A DNA stretch of 32,397 nt from Nostocaceae cyanobacterium (GCA_030065825.1 JASJCY010000092.1:1-32397); one strand, 5' to 3'. Shown: positions 15,663-24,477, counted from the stretch's first letter. Notes: generated by a model from the letters alone, not told the origin. Numbers and translations: made by a program.

Positions 15663-16544
15663 ATGAATCAAAATTTAGTGAGCATTGGTATGCCATTGTA
15701 CAATGCTGAAAGTTTCCTCAAAGAAGCTCTGGATTCAATTTTAAACCAGAGTTTTGAGGACTTTGAACTAATTATTTCAGATAATGGTTCCACTGATAAA
15801 ACTGCAGAAATTTGTCAGGAATACGCAGCTAAAGATGAGCGAATTCGTTATTATAGACATGAACAAAATCGCGGTGCTGCTTGGAATTTTAATTATGTAT
15901 TTAATCTGGCACAGGGTAAATATTTTAAATGGGCAGCTGATGATGATGTTTGTGCCGCAAATTTCCTAGAATGCTGTGTAGAAGTTTTGGAAAATGAGCA
16001 GAGTGTAGTTTTATCTTACCCCAAAACTATTTTTACTAAGGCAGATGGAGAAAAATGGTGGGAAGGGACATCAATAGCGCATCTTGATTCCTGGAAATCC
16101 CATGAACGCTATCAAGCAGCAATTACAGATTTCTGGTGTTTGGCTGTTTTTGGACTTATGCGTACCGATGTCCTGAGAAAGACTTCCCTGATTGCACCTT
16201 ACTATGGTTCAGACAAGCAATTGCTGGTGGAATTATCTTTGATGGGTCGTTTTCAAGAAGTTCCTGAATATCTGTTTTTCAGACGTTGTCATTCTGATCA
16301 GTCTAGTCGGTTATCACCACAGGAAAGGGAAGTCTGGATAGATCCAACAACAGTTGGAAGACCTAAATTATTACGACATCGAGGTTCTATTGGATATTTA
16401 CGGGCAATTTTTAAGGCTAAACTAAGCTGGAAGGAGAGAATTGTCTGTTTGAATGTACTTAGACAGTATGTTTTCTCCCTAAAGGTGTGGAAAAATTTAT
16501 TTATCCAAAGAACTCCTTCCAAGGTTGAGGAAAAATCTTCCTGA
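15663..16544 (+). CDS. Glycosyltransferase family 2, 293 aa
   Basis: A GT-A fold transferase. The N-terminus VSIGMPLYNAESFLKEALDSILNQ is the nucleotide-binding strand-helix, followed by FELIISDNGSTDKTAEIC. The DXD-type metal site is in KWAADDDVCAANFL (about 90-100). The acceptor half includes DFWCLAVFGLMRTDVLR and the YYGSDKQLLVELSLMG helix, where the catalytic Asp may lie. It transfers a sugar from a nucleotide sugar, probably to a surface polysaccharide or lipid-linked glycan. The C-terminus is basic (KAKLSWKERIV) and lacks membrane segments. It is not next to the polysaccharide cluster at 25-32 kb and may act separately. ATG at 15663 follows an AT-rich leader with weak AAAGAAAA. Confidence 0.88.
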   Translation: MNQNLVSIGMPLYNAESFLKEALDSILNQSFEDFELIISDNGSTDKTAEICQEYAAKDERIRYYRHEQNRGAAWNFNYVFNLAQGKYFKWAADDDVCAANFLECCVEVLENEQSVVLSYPKTIFTKADGEKWWEGTSIAHLDSWKSHERYQAAITDFWCLAVFGLMRTDVLRKTSLIAPYYGSDKQLLVELSLMGRFQEVPEYLFFRRCHSDQSSRLSPQEREVWIDPTTVGRPKLLRHRGSIGYLRAIFKAKLSWKERIVCLNVLRQYVFSLKVWKNLFIQRTPSKVEEKSS

Positions 16545-17034
16545 CCTGTTGCAGTCATTTGCGTTTTATACTTCCAACGGCTAAAAACTTAACTTTTCCT
16601 AGGTTGGATTGAATGTACACCTAGTGTTCTGTGAAGGGTAGGGAAACCCAACAGCAAGTAGGTTTTTATTGGGTTTGCGACCTCAAACATCTTTGGAGAT
16701 TTAGCTAAGGTGGGGGTGGGTGGCTACCTTGGGAGGTTGTTACCGGAATTGGTTGAATAGGTTCTGTGGGGATTCAAGACAGCACTCATTAAGTCACACT
16801 AATCTTCGATTCTTGGTAAAAATATCCGGAAAGTCGGTATCATTTGCGGTATTTCATAATAGCCTGATTTGAATATACCAATTCCAGACGTAGCAATGCT
16901 GCGTCTCTACTTGGAGATCGGTAATTAAAACAGTAATAGCACTGATGATTTTGCTTAACCGAGTAAGCTAATTTACATTTGTGTGCTACTGAGTGCTGTT
17001 GTCATGTCATTTTCCTGTGCGGGGGTATGCTTGA
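16545..17034. other. 490-bp intergenic region with one dispersed hairpin
   Basis: AGACGTAGCA/TGCTGCGTCT at 16890-16910 forms a 10-bp stem with one G-U pair, the cyanobacterial ACGTAGCAATGCTACGTCT-type repeat. An imperfect GGGAAACCCAA ... TTGGGTTT pair is at about 16640-16676. No reading frame of note. The promoter of the dynamin cluster is probably in the last 100 bases. Confidence 0.5.
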
Positions 17035-17352
17035 ATGAATTCTCCAGAAGATTATGAGAAAGAATTAGAGCGTCGAGAGCGTCAGTTAAAAGAAAAAGAA
17101 ACAGAAATCAGACTTAGAGAATTAGAATCTGAAATTGTTGCTAAGGATGGGCAAGTTTACCAAACTGTTAAACATCAACCTGAGAAAACAGGAAAGCCTT
17201 GGCAGAAAAAAGCGATTTTAGGATTGAAGTTATTTGCTCTTGCTGTAATAGGGTTAGTTGCTGTGAGGTTATCTTCTTATCTTGCAGGAGCCGTTATTGT
17301 GGGAGGACTTGCATTTGCTGCCTATAAACTGTTTTTTAACCAGGATAAATAA
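17035..17352 (+). CDS. Small coiled-coil membrane protein upstream of the dynamin-like genes, 105 aa
   Basis: Residues about 3-35 are a highly charged heptad stretch (EDYEKELERRERQLKEKETE) that would form a coiled coil. A linker follows, and residues about 61-98 form two hydrophobic segments (LKLFALAVIGLVAVRLSSYL and GAVIVGGLAFAAYKLFF) with a basic end. It ends 6 bases before the ATG of the BDLP orthologue, so the two are almost certainly co-transcribed. A membrane receptor, adaptor or regulator for the dynamin-like protein is the simplest guess but rests only on position and topology. The ATG at 17035 is chosen because upstream codons are not open. Confidence 0.75.
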   Translation: MNSPEDYEKELERRERQLKEKETEIRLRELESEIVAKDGQVYQTVKHQPEKTGKPWQKKAILGLKLFALAVIGLVAVRLSSYLAGAVIVGGLAFAAYKLFFNQDK

Positions 17353-17358
17353 ACAACC

Positions 17359-19440
17359 ATGAGTTATCAAGTAGAAACAGATAAATTTATCAATGATTTA
17401 GAGCGTGTTGTTAAAGTCCGTTCTGAAATTTCTATTGCTTTAGACAAAATTGCAGATACTATTGATAAAGCTGAATTTGCTGGAGATTCTGCTTCCGGTA
17501 AGCTGAGTTTAGAGCGCGATATTGAAGATATTAAGGTAGTTAGCAAAAATCTGCGTCAGGGTGTGTTTAGACTCCTAGTTTTAGGGGATATGAAGCGGGG
17601 TAAGAGTACTTTTCTTAATGCTTTAATTGGGGAGAAGTTATTACCAAGTGACGTTAATCCTTGTACAGCAGTATTAACAGTTTTACGCTACGGTGCCGAA
17701 AAAAAAGTTACTGTTTACTTTAATGATGGGAAAATTCCCCAAGAGTTAGATTTTCAATCTTTTAAATATAAATATACCATTGACCCCGCAGAGGCGAAAA
17801 AATTAGAACAGGAGAAGAAACAAGCATTTCCTGACGTTAGTCATGCAGTGGTAGAATATCCTCTGCCATTATTAGAAAAAGGTATTGAAATTGTTGATAG
17901 TCCAGGATTAAATGATACGGAAGCACGTAACGAATTATCTTTGGGTTATGTCAATAATTGTCATGCAATTTTGTTTGTGATGAGAGCTTCCCAACCTTGC
18001 ACTTTGGGTGAGCGTCGTTATTTAGAAAACTATATTAAAGGTAGAGGACTTTCGGTTTTCTTTTTAATTAATGCTTGGGACCAGGTAAAGGAATCATTAA
18101 TTGATCCTGATGACGAGGAAGAATTACAAGAAGCAGAAGAAAGATTAAGACAAGTTTTTAAAGCTAATTTAGCTGAATACTGTGTTGTAGACGGTCAAAA
18201 TCTATACGATGAACGGGTATTTGAAATTTCTTCTATCCAAGCATTACGACGTCGATTAAAGAATCCTGACGCATCCTTGGATGGGACTGGTTTTCCTGGA
18301 TTTATGGGAGCATTAAATACCTTCTTGACAAGGGAAAGAGCGATCGCAGAATTGCGTCAGGTGCGGACTTTAGCAAGACAAGCTGCAAAGAATACTCGTG
18401 AGTCTGTAGAAAGACGTATTCCCCTGCTGGATCGAGATGTGAATCAGTTGCGGGAGAGAATTAATTCTGTGGAACCGGAATTTAAGAAACTCACAGGTAT
18501 CCGGGATGAGTTCCAGCAAGAAATTAGAAGCACTAGGGATACTCAAGCTAAAGCGGTAGCTGATTCTTTCCGCAACTATGTTTTAAATTTGGGTAATACT
18601 TTTGAAACTGATTTTCTGAGGTATCAACCGGATTTAAATTTATTTGATTTCCTGAGTAGTGGAAAGCGGGAAGCTTTTAATCAAGCACTGCAACAAGCTT
18701 TTGAACAATATATTGGTGATAAGTTTGCAGCATGGACTTTAACTGCAGAAAAAGACATTAATACAGCTTTTACACAACTTTCTCGCAGTGCTGCGAAGTA
18801 TGGTGCATCTTACAGTCAAGTTACTGATAGAATTACAGAGAAGTTAACAGGAGAAAAAGTCAGACTACATACCAGCGTCTCTTCTGAAGATGATAACTCA
18901 CCTGCATGGGCAAAATGGGCAATGGGATTGTTATCTTTATCCCGAGGAAATTTGGCTGGTTTTGCTATGGCTGGTGCTGGTTTTGATTGGAAGAATATTC
19001 TGCTGAATTACTTTACTGTGATTGGTATTGGTGGTTTAATTACCGCTGTTACGGGTATTTTTCTCGGTCCGATTGGCTTTGCTTTGTTAGGTTTAGGTGT
19101 GGGTGTTTTGCAAGCGGATCAAGCACGGAAGGAACTGGTAAAAACAGCGAAAAAAGAGTTAGTCAAATATCTGCCGCTAGTGGCACAAGAGCAGTATCAT
19201 AATGTTTATGATGGGGTGAAGGAGTGTTTTGATTCTTATGACAAAGAAGTTAGTCAGCGGATTAATGATGATATTGCAGCACGCAAATCGGAGTTAGATA
19301 ATTTGTTGAAGCAAAAGGAAGCTGGAGAAATTAATCGGGAGACAGAATTAAAGCGGTTAAAGAGTTTGCAGGAGGATGTGTTTATACAAATGCAAAATAT
19401 TGAGTCTGCTTACAGTAATTTGTTGGCTTATTACAGTTAG
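17359..19440 (+). CDS. Bacterial dynamin-like protein (BDLP orthologue), 693 aa
   Basis: A large GTPase that assembles on membranes and remodels them with GTP hydrolysis. G1 is GDMKRGKST at 76-84, so the key lysine is Lys82. G2 is Thr103 in PCTAVLT, G3 is DSPG with Asp180, and G4 is NAWD at 238-241. A long helical trunk follows (about 310-540). The membrane paddle is the hydrophobic LLNYFTVIGIGGLITAVTG region (about 549-587), and the trunk returns to a C-terminal LLAYYS. Length and numbering coincide with the structurally studied Nostoc punctiforme BDLP (Lys82, Asp180). It is preceded 6 bases upstream by a small membrane protein and followed by a strong terminator, a 60-bp repeat array and a second dynamin-like gene. 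Confidence 0.95.
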   Translation: MSYQVETDKFINDLERVVKVRSEISIALDKIADTIDKAEFAGDSASGKLSLERDIEDIKVVSKNLRQGVFRLLVLGDMKRGKSTFLNALIGEKLLPSDVNPCTAVLTVLRYGAEKKVTVYFNDGKIPQELDFQSFKYKYTIDPAEAKKLEQEKKQAFPDVSHAVVEYPLPLLEKGIEIVDSPGLNDTEARNELSLGYVNNCHAILFVMRASQPCTLGERRYLENYIKGRGLSVFFLINAWDQVKESLIDPDDEEELQEAEERLRQVFKANLAEYCVVDGQNLYDERVFEISSIQALRRRLKNPDASLDGTGFPGFMGALNTFLTRERAIAELRQVRTLARQAAKNTRESVERRIPLLDRDVNQLRERINSVEPEFKKLTGIRDEFQQEIRSTRDTQAKAVADSFRNYVLNLGNTFETDFLRYQPDLNLFDFLSSGKREAFNQALQQAFEQYIGDKFAAWTLTAEKDINTAFTQLSRSAAKYGASYSQVTDRITEKLTGEKVRLHTSVSSEDDNSPAWAKWAMGLLSLSRGNLAGFAMAGAGFDWKNILLNYFTVIGIGGLITAVTGIFLGPIGFALLGLGVGVLQADQARKELVKTAKKELVKYLPLVAQEQYHNVYDGVKECFDSYDKEVSQRINDDIAARKSELDNLLKQKEAGEINRETELKRLKSLQEDVFIQMQNIESAYSNLLAYYS

Positions 19441-19484
19441 AAAATGATTTTTAACGAAGTAATTTTTGTATACGAGGTTTGACA

Positions 19485-19519
19485 GGGAGGGTTCTGAAAA
19501 AAGGAACTTCTCCCTTTTT
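19485..19519 (+). terminator. Rho-independent terminator after the first dynamin-like gene
   Basis: GGGAGGGTTC (19485-19494) pairs with GAACTTCTCCC (19504-19514) with one bulged base and two G-U pairs around a 9-base A-rich loop, directly followed by TTTTT. It lies 45 bases past the stop and suggests that the second dynamin-like gene has its own promoter or is read through only partly. Confidence 0.7.
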
Positions 19520-19570
19520 GTTGGATAACTGACATTTTTTTTGCATCTGGGTTAATTTAAAACCGGGTTT

Positions 19571-19870
19571 CTTGAGAATGACTGATGGTAAAAGGCTAAA
19601 TTTTGGATTTAGAAACCCGGTTTTTCTGGTCTTGAGAATGACTGATGGTAAAAGGCTAAATTTTGGATTTAGAAACCCGGTTTTTCTGGTATTGAGAATG
19701 ACTGATGGTAAAAGGCTAAATTTTGGATTTAGAAACCCGGTTTTTCTGGTATTGAGAATGACTGATGGTAAAAGGCTAAATTTTGGATTTAGAAACCCAG
19801 TTTTTCTGGTTTTGAGAATGACTGATGGTCAAAGGCTAAATTTTGGATTTAGAAACCCGGTTTTTTTTGG
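19571..19870. repeat. Five tandem 60-bp repeats between the two dynamin-like genes
   Basis: Units begin at 19571, 19631, 19691, 19751 and 19811 and are almost identical (a few substitutions, e.g. C for G in the palindrome near 19799). Each has GAGAATGACTGATGG, AAAGGCTAAATTTTGG and ends with AGAAACCCGGTTTTTCTGGT; an AAACCGGGTTTCTT lies just before unit 1. The AAACCCGGTTT core is also in the elements at 2791, 11620 and 22617. Because 60 is divisible by 3, a 108-codon frame with a 20-residue period runs through it, but this looks incidental. Confidence 0.85.
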
Positions 19871-19948
19871 TTTTGCCCTTGAATGGTGCAAGACCTGACA
19901 TAAATAACTATTTAAACTCTCAGAGAGTAAGGGATAAACAAGGAGATT

Positions 19949-22240
19949 ATGGAACAGAACAATCTAGGTTATAAAGAACTGACGGAAACTTTTATTTCTG
20001 CTGCTAATTTGTTAGATATTGATTCTAATTCGTCATTACATCAGGATATTAGAAGTATCTGTAATTATTTGAAAAATCCTAATTTCAAAATTGCGGTATT
20101 TGGTCCTTTTAATCATGGTAAGTCTACTCTGATTAATGCAATGCTGGGGAATAAGACTTTACCTATTGATTTAATTCCTAGTACTGGTGCGGCTATTACT
20201 GTTAAGTATGGGAGTGATTTACGTACAAGAATTACTTTGGTAGATGGTTCAGAAATTTATCGCAGCGGGACTGATATTTTAAAAAAATATGCAATTTTAG
20301 ATGGTGATAGACAGATGCGTGCTGATGTTGCATCTGTGGAAGTTTTCTGTCCCCATCCCTTTTTAGAAACTGGTGTAGAATTTCTGGATTTACCGGGAAC
20401 TAATGATAGGGAAGCACAAGATAATTTAGTACGTCAGCAATTATTGGGTGCTGATGTAGTAGTGCAATTATTAGATGCACGTAAGTTAATGACTTTGGGT
20501 GAACGAGAACATTTGCGGGATTGGTTATTAGAAAGAGGGATTAAAACGGTTATTTTTGTTGTTAATTTTTTGAATTTACTGGAACTTGAAGAACAAAAAG
20601 AAGTTCAAAATAGATTGCGATTCGTAGCTGAAAGTTTCCGCGCTGATTTACCCCCCGGTTTTAGTAATTTATATCGGGTTGATGCTTTACCTGCTTTAAG
20701 AGGTAGATTAAAAGGAGATGTGACAGCAGCTAATACTAGCGGTTTAGTAGCTTTTGAATCCGCGTTACAAAATATTGTGGGGATTTTGCAAAAAAATCAT
20801 CAAGGTGTACGTTCACCAAGGGTACAAGCTATAGCATCTCAAGTTCAGCAAGCTTTAATTGGAAAAATCGCACCTTTAAAGAATGAAATTGAAGCATTAG
20901 ATGATAAGAATAAAGCTAAGAATGATATTAAACAAAAAGCCGCTGATTTAATTCAAAAAGGCTTTGACAAAAGTGTTGCTGATTTACGGGATTGGCTGGC
21001 TTTACCTCATCTCCGTAATAAATATCAAGCCGATGCAGCGGTAGCAATTGCACAAAATAATTTTAAATCTTGGGAAGGGGAAAGTTTAAAGAAAGACCTG
21101 AAAAATTTACAGAATGATATTGTCAAATGGCTTTATCAAGCTTACGATTTTTTCCAAGCAGAAAGACCAGAAGATTTATCAATTTCTATTCCTCAAGAAC
21201 CGCAGGTAAAATTACCTCCCAAACCAACAATTGATGATGGAATTAGTGAACCTGCTTCCCTAGCTGTGGGTGGTGGTATTGGTTGGTTATTTGGAGGTCC
21301 GTTAGGTGCAGCTGTTGTTGGTGGTATTTCTTATCTTGTGAACAAGAACTTACAAAAACAAGATACAAATATATCAGATGAATCTTACCATCAACAAGTA
21401 GCAAGAATTTGTGTGGATGCTGTTGATGATTATTTGAGTCAGTTAAGCAACCAAGGTTTATCAAAATTAACTGAATATGAAAAACAAGCCGCGACAGTGA
21501 TTAGATTTTCAGTAGTTCCAGAAACTTTAGAAATATCCCAGAAACGCCAAGAATTAGAAAAATGGCAAACTAGTTTAAAGCAGTTAAATCAAGAATTAGA
21601 AAAAACTTTGGGAATTACTATTCCTCCTGAAATCAAAGCGCAAACCGAAATACCAAAAACTCAAACAAAAAAGTCTATTCCCCGTCAACAGGAAGTGCAA
21701 ACAGAAACACCAAAAACTCAAACAAAACAATCTGTTTATCGCTTCCAGGGGAAAGGTGTTAAAGAATATGTAGGTACAAGCAGACAACAAGCAACCCATA
21801 ACAAGGATGTAAAAGAAAAATCAACAGAAAAATCATCTGCTACTTATTCATCTTCCCCTTCTTCTCCACCTCCACCTAATATCAAAGATTTAGAAGCTAA
21901 ATTTAGTTCTTGGGAGATTGAGGAAGAAATCGCACAGATGAAAGCAAATATGGGTTCTCCTGGGTTTAAAACTGGTAAACAACAACAGACAAATCAAAAT
22001 CAGAAAACCTCCCAACAACCCCAGAAGCAAGTAGACAAAGCTCAAATTTCCCGTGCCTATAATATACTAGGATTACAAGTTGGTGCTTCCGTAGCTGATG
22101 TCAAAAAAGCTTATAAGACATTGGTTAAAAAATGGCATCCTGATTTATATGTTGACAAACCACAATTACAAAAGCAAGCACAAGATAAAATGCGGTTAGT
22201 TAATGAAGCATACACGATATTAATAAAATCAAATATTTGA
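19949..22240 (+). CDS. Dynamin-like GTPase fused to a C-terminal J (DnaJ) domain, 763 aa
   Basis: The GTPase domain occupies about residues 45-290: G1 GPFNHGKST (52-60, Lys58), G2 Thr in PSTG (79), G3 DLPG (147-150), and a degenerate G4 NFLN (206-209) lacking the usual Asp. Helical trunk segments follow, then a Gly/Ala-rich hydrophobic stretch (SLAVGGGIGWLFGGPLGAAV, about 436-465) as the likely membrane paddle. A low-complexity linker (about 555-690) contains a duplicated TPKTQTKQS-type repeat and a poly-Ser/Pro run. Residues about 697-760 are a J domain (AYNILGLQVGASVADVKKAY ... KKWHPDLYVDK) with intact HPD at 730-732. J domains stimulate Hsp70, so DnaK recruitment to a membrane GTPase is inferred. 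Confidence 0.9.
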   Translation: MEQNNLGYKELTETFISAANLLDIDSNSSLHQDIRSICNYLKNPNFKIAVFGPFNHGKSTLINAMLGNKTLPIDLIPSTGAAITVKYGSDLRTRITLVDGSEIYRSGTDILKKYAILDGDRQMRADVASVEVFCPHPFLETGVEFLDLPGTNDREAQDNLVRQQLLGADVVVQLLDARKLMTLGEREHLRDWLLERGIKTVIFVVNFLNLLELEEQKEVQNRLRFVAESFRADLPPGFSNLYRVDALPALRGRLKGDVTAANTSGLVAFESALQNIVGILQKNHQGVRSPRVQAIASQVQQALIGKIAPLKNEIEALDDKNKAKNDIKQKAADLIQKGFDKSVADLRDWLALPHLRNKYQADAAVAIAQNNFKSWEGESLKKDLKNLQNDIVKWLYQAYDFFQAERPEDLSISIPQEPQVKLPPKPTIDDGISEPASLAVGGGIGWLFGGPLGAAVVGGISYLVNKNLQKQDTNISDESYHQQVARICVDAVDDYLSQLSNQGLSKLTEYEKQAATVIRFSVVPETLEISQKRQELEKWQTSLKQLNQELEKTLGITIPPEIKAQTEIPKTQTKKSIPRQQEVQTETPKTQTKQSVYRFQGKGVKEYVGTSRQQATHNKDVKEKSTEKSSATYSSSPSSPPPPNIKDLEAKFSSWEIEEEIAQMKANMGSPGFKTGKQQQTNQNQKTSQQPQKQVDKAQISRAYNILGLQVGASVADVKKAYKTLVKKWHPDLYVDKPQLQKQAQDKMRLVNEAYTILIKSNI

Positions 22241-22254
22241 AGTTTTCTGACCGC

Positions 22255-22360
22255 TACTCTGAACTACTCCCTTCTCGTTCTAAGATTACCGATAAAAATT
22301 TCTCCCCCTCTTCCCCCTCTTCCCCCTCTTCCCCCTCTCACTCAATTCGGTAATCTTCTA
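22255..22360 (-). repeat. VNTR-containing dispersed element, copy A (reverse orientation)
   Basis: Read on the minus strand: AAGATTACCGAATTGA, a block of GGGGGAAGA 9-mers, then GGAGAAATTTTTATCGGTAATCTTAGAA and GAAGGGAGTAG. The outer AAGATTACCG/CGGTAATCTT arms would form a closing stem. Two further copies are at 24478 and 31106, with different numbers of 9-mers. Confidence 0.75.
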
Positions 22361-22570
22361 GCGGGACAGGAGTAAAGGAATAGCAGAAAACAAATCATCC
22401 CAAGTAGGGGTGCGGTTTCCGCGCCCCTAGGAATGATATAATTAATAACACAAGAATTTAAGATTGGGATATTTTTTTATTTGGAAGTCCCTAACTCCGC
22501 GTCCCTCTGCATTTTAAAAATATAATCTGGATGCTAATTTAACATGTTTTTAAAAACTAGTGTAGGTCTA

Positions 22571-23014
22571 GGATGCGTTATGACTTTAGTCTAACCCACC
22601 AAAACTATAACATGTGTCAGAAACCGGGTTTATTACGAATATTAACCTGTAAAAACCATAATTTTTCCTTTATAAACCCGGTTTCTCCCTGCTTGATGAA
22701 GTAGTTAGTAGAGTGTGTTATCACTTTAGTCTAACGCACCAAAACTATAAGAATTCTAGGTGTAGGTGTAGGGTGTGTTATGACTTTAGTCTAACCCACC
22801 AAAACTATAGCGGTTTTCACTTGGGTGCAATACACTCGAAACCTCACCCCTTCCCCTCTCCTTAGTAAGGAGAGGGGTGTCCGCAGGACGGGGTGAGGTA
22901 AGATTTGTATTCTACTCAACCGAAAACCGCTATATAAGAATCTGGTTTCATTTTTGAATAAAATTAGTAGGTATTAGGGTGCATTATGACTTTAGTTTAA
23001 CGCACCAAACTTTA
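22571..23014. repeat. Cluster of four 39-bp dispersed repeats and a palindromic element
   Basis: Copies of GTGYGTTATGACTTTAGTCT followed by AACSCACCAAAACTATA lie at 22571-22609, 22711-22749, 22771-22809 and 22977-23014. Each can fold by GTGYGTTA/TAACGCAC pairing. An AGAAACCGGGTTT ... AAACCCGGTTTCT palindrome pair is at 22617-22685. Together with the elements at 22255 and 22806 these fill the 912-base gap. No gene is seen. Confidence 0.75.
22806..22934. mobile_element. 129-bp element with perfect 13-bp terminal inverted repeats
   Basis: TATAGCGGTTTTC (22806-22818) is the exact complement of GAAAACCGCTATA (22922-22934), and the element abuts TA-rich flanks. The interior is a second inverted repeat, CCTCACCCC ... 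GGGGTGAGG around CCTCTCC/GGAGAGG. Its left terminus overlaps the last bases of the 39-bp repeat copy at 22771, suggesting insertion there. Non-coding; MITE-like. Confidence 0.65.
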
Positions 23015-23152
23015 CAGTATCTGTAGTACAGGATGATGCGTTACGCTACGCGATCACACACCCTACATGTTTTAAGTGCTTTCCTACCTGTAGTTTAAAA
23101 ATCAAATAGTAATCCTATAGTATGTCCTAGTTAAAAGGTAGATTACAGTTTA

Positions 23153-23791
23153 ATGAAATCTAGAGAAGTCTTATTTGCTAACTGGCTAAATCTCATCCAA
23201 ACATTTGGAGTAGATATCTTAGCAGCACAAAAAACATTCTCTTTAATAGCTATAGCTTACTCCAGCAGCCATCGTCATTATCATACATTAAATCACATTT
23301 ACCACATCCTCAGTGTAATTGAGACTTTGCAAACCTACACTCAAAATCTAGCTAATGTTCAACTTGCAGCTTGGTTTCATGATATAGTTTACAACACCCA
23401 CGCTAATAATAATGAAGAAAAAAGTGCTGAATATGCTGGAATTTTGCTAAGTAACTTAGACTTACCTATTAGGGTAATTACTAATATTCAGAGTTTAATT
23501 ATGAATACAAAATACCATCAAATTGCAGAGGATGATTTTGATAGTAAAGTTCTGATTGATGCCGATTTAGCTATTTTAGCTGCTAAACCAGTCGAATATC
23601 GTCAATATGCAAATGCAATTCGTCAAGAATATGCTTGGGTTCCAGAAGCTGGATATATTACAGGTCGTACCCAAATTTTACAGAAATTTTTGCAGCGAGA
23701 ACGTATATATTCTACACCTTTAATGTTTGAATTTGGGGAAGAATCTGCACGTTCTAATATTAAAGCAGAAATCCAATTTCTACTGTCTTAA
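23153..23791 (+). CDS. HD-domain predicted metal-dependent phosphohydrolase, 212 aa
   Basis: The metal-binding residues of an HD fold are visible: HRHYHTLNHIYHILSV near 40-55 (His44/His48), LAAWFHDIVYN with the His76-Asp77 pair, NNEEKSAEYAG (acidic/basic helix after the HD) and a late Asp in VLIDADLAILA (about 137). The pattern matches a widespread cyanobacterial HD family of about 210 residues annotated only as predicted phosphohydrolases. HD enzymes remove phosphates from nucleotides or other small phosphorylated compounds; the substrate here is unknown. It stands alone after a repeat-rich gap and converges with the Uma2-like gene, their stops being only 4 bases apart. Confidence 0.85.
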   Translation: MKSREVLFANWLNLIQTFGVDILAAQKTFSLIAIAYSSSHRHYHTLNHIYHILSVIETLQTYTQNLANVQLAAWFHDIVYNTHANNNEEKSAEYAGILLSNLDLPIRVITNIQSLIMNTKYHQIAEDDFDSKVLIDADLAILAAKPVEYRQYANAIRQEYAWVPEAGYITGRTQILQKFLQRERIYSTPLMFEFGEESARSNIKAEIQFLLS

Positions 23792-23795
23792 AAAA

Positions 23796-24380
23796 CTACC
23801 AAATTTTACTCATATTTAGTATAAAACCTGGTAAAACAGAATCACCGCTAACAGTATCCGGGTTATCTAAACATTCCACAGCTATTCCCGGACGATAAAT
23901 ATAAACTTTCCTGTCTTTGCGATTAATTAACCAACCCAATTGTATCCCCGGTTCATTCATATACTCTTCCATTTTCTCCTGTAAAAGCTGGAGTTTGTCG
24001 CTAGGAGACATCAGTTCAATGATAAAATCTGGACAAATGGGAGCAAATCTTTGTTGTTGTGCTACTGATAGACTATTCCACCTTTCTAGTTTAATCCAGG
24101 AAGCGTCAGGAGAACGTTCTGCACCCGTCGAAAGAGTAAATCCTGTACTGGAATCAAAACAAATACCAGTACCATCTTCTTCTGACCACATATACAACTG
24201 TCCAGCAATGTTAAAATTACGGTTACCAGTTTCTGAACCTGTAGGGGGCATAATAGATATATCTCCAAATTGATTCCGTTCAATGCGTAAGTCGCGGTTC
24301 ACTTGACAGAATTCAAAAAATTGCTGATCTGTCATTTTCATTGAGGATGGAATGCGGAGGATAATCGGTGATGAAAGCAT
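23796..24380 (-). CDS. Uma2 family (DUF820) PD-(D/E)XK nuclease-like protein, about 195 aa
   Basis: The core has MTDQQFFEFCQVNRDLRIERN, then ISIMPPTGSETGNRNFNIAGQL, GTGICFDSSTGFTLSTGAERSPDASWI and FAPICPDFIIELMSPSDKLQ. The Asp of SPDASW and the PDFIIEL-x-SPSD acidic/Ser motif, followed by Leu/Lys helices and GWLINRKDRKVYIYRPG, are the usual Uma2 signature. The fold is that of restriction-like endonucleases, although most cyanobacterial copies have no known target and are highly amplified. The frame is open upstream to 24461, but the internal Met at 24380 (LSSPIILR) gives the normal family N-terminus. It converges with the HD gene. Confidence 0.85.
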   Translation of the reverse strand: MLSSPIILRIPSSMKMTDQQFFEFCQVNRDLRIERNQFGDISIMPPTGSETGNRNFNIAGQLYMWSEEDGTGICFDSSTGFTLSTGAERSPDASWIKLERWNSLSVAQQQRFAPICPDFIIELMSPSDKLQLLQEKMEEYMNEPGIQLGWLINRKDRKVYIYRPGIAVECLDNPDTVSGDSVLPGFILNMSKIW

Positions 24381-24477
24381 AATGCACAACCCAAATGACT
24401 TGTACTTTTTATTCTCACCCAAACACACAAAAAGGTGGGAGTTACCCACCTTCAATATCAAATACTCCTGTCCCCTT

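Noticed and set aside
19572-19898. 108-aa protein with five 20-residue repeats
   Set aside because: The frame is open only because the DNA repeat is 60 bp; TTG start, no ribosome-binding site, and the DNA core recurs in non-coding elements.
23796-24461. Longer Uma2-like protein starting at 24461
   Set aside because: The extra 27 residues do not resemble the family N-terminus; the internal Met at 24380 fits better.
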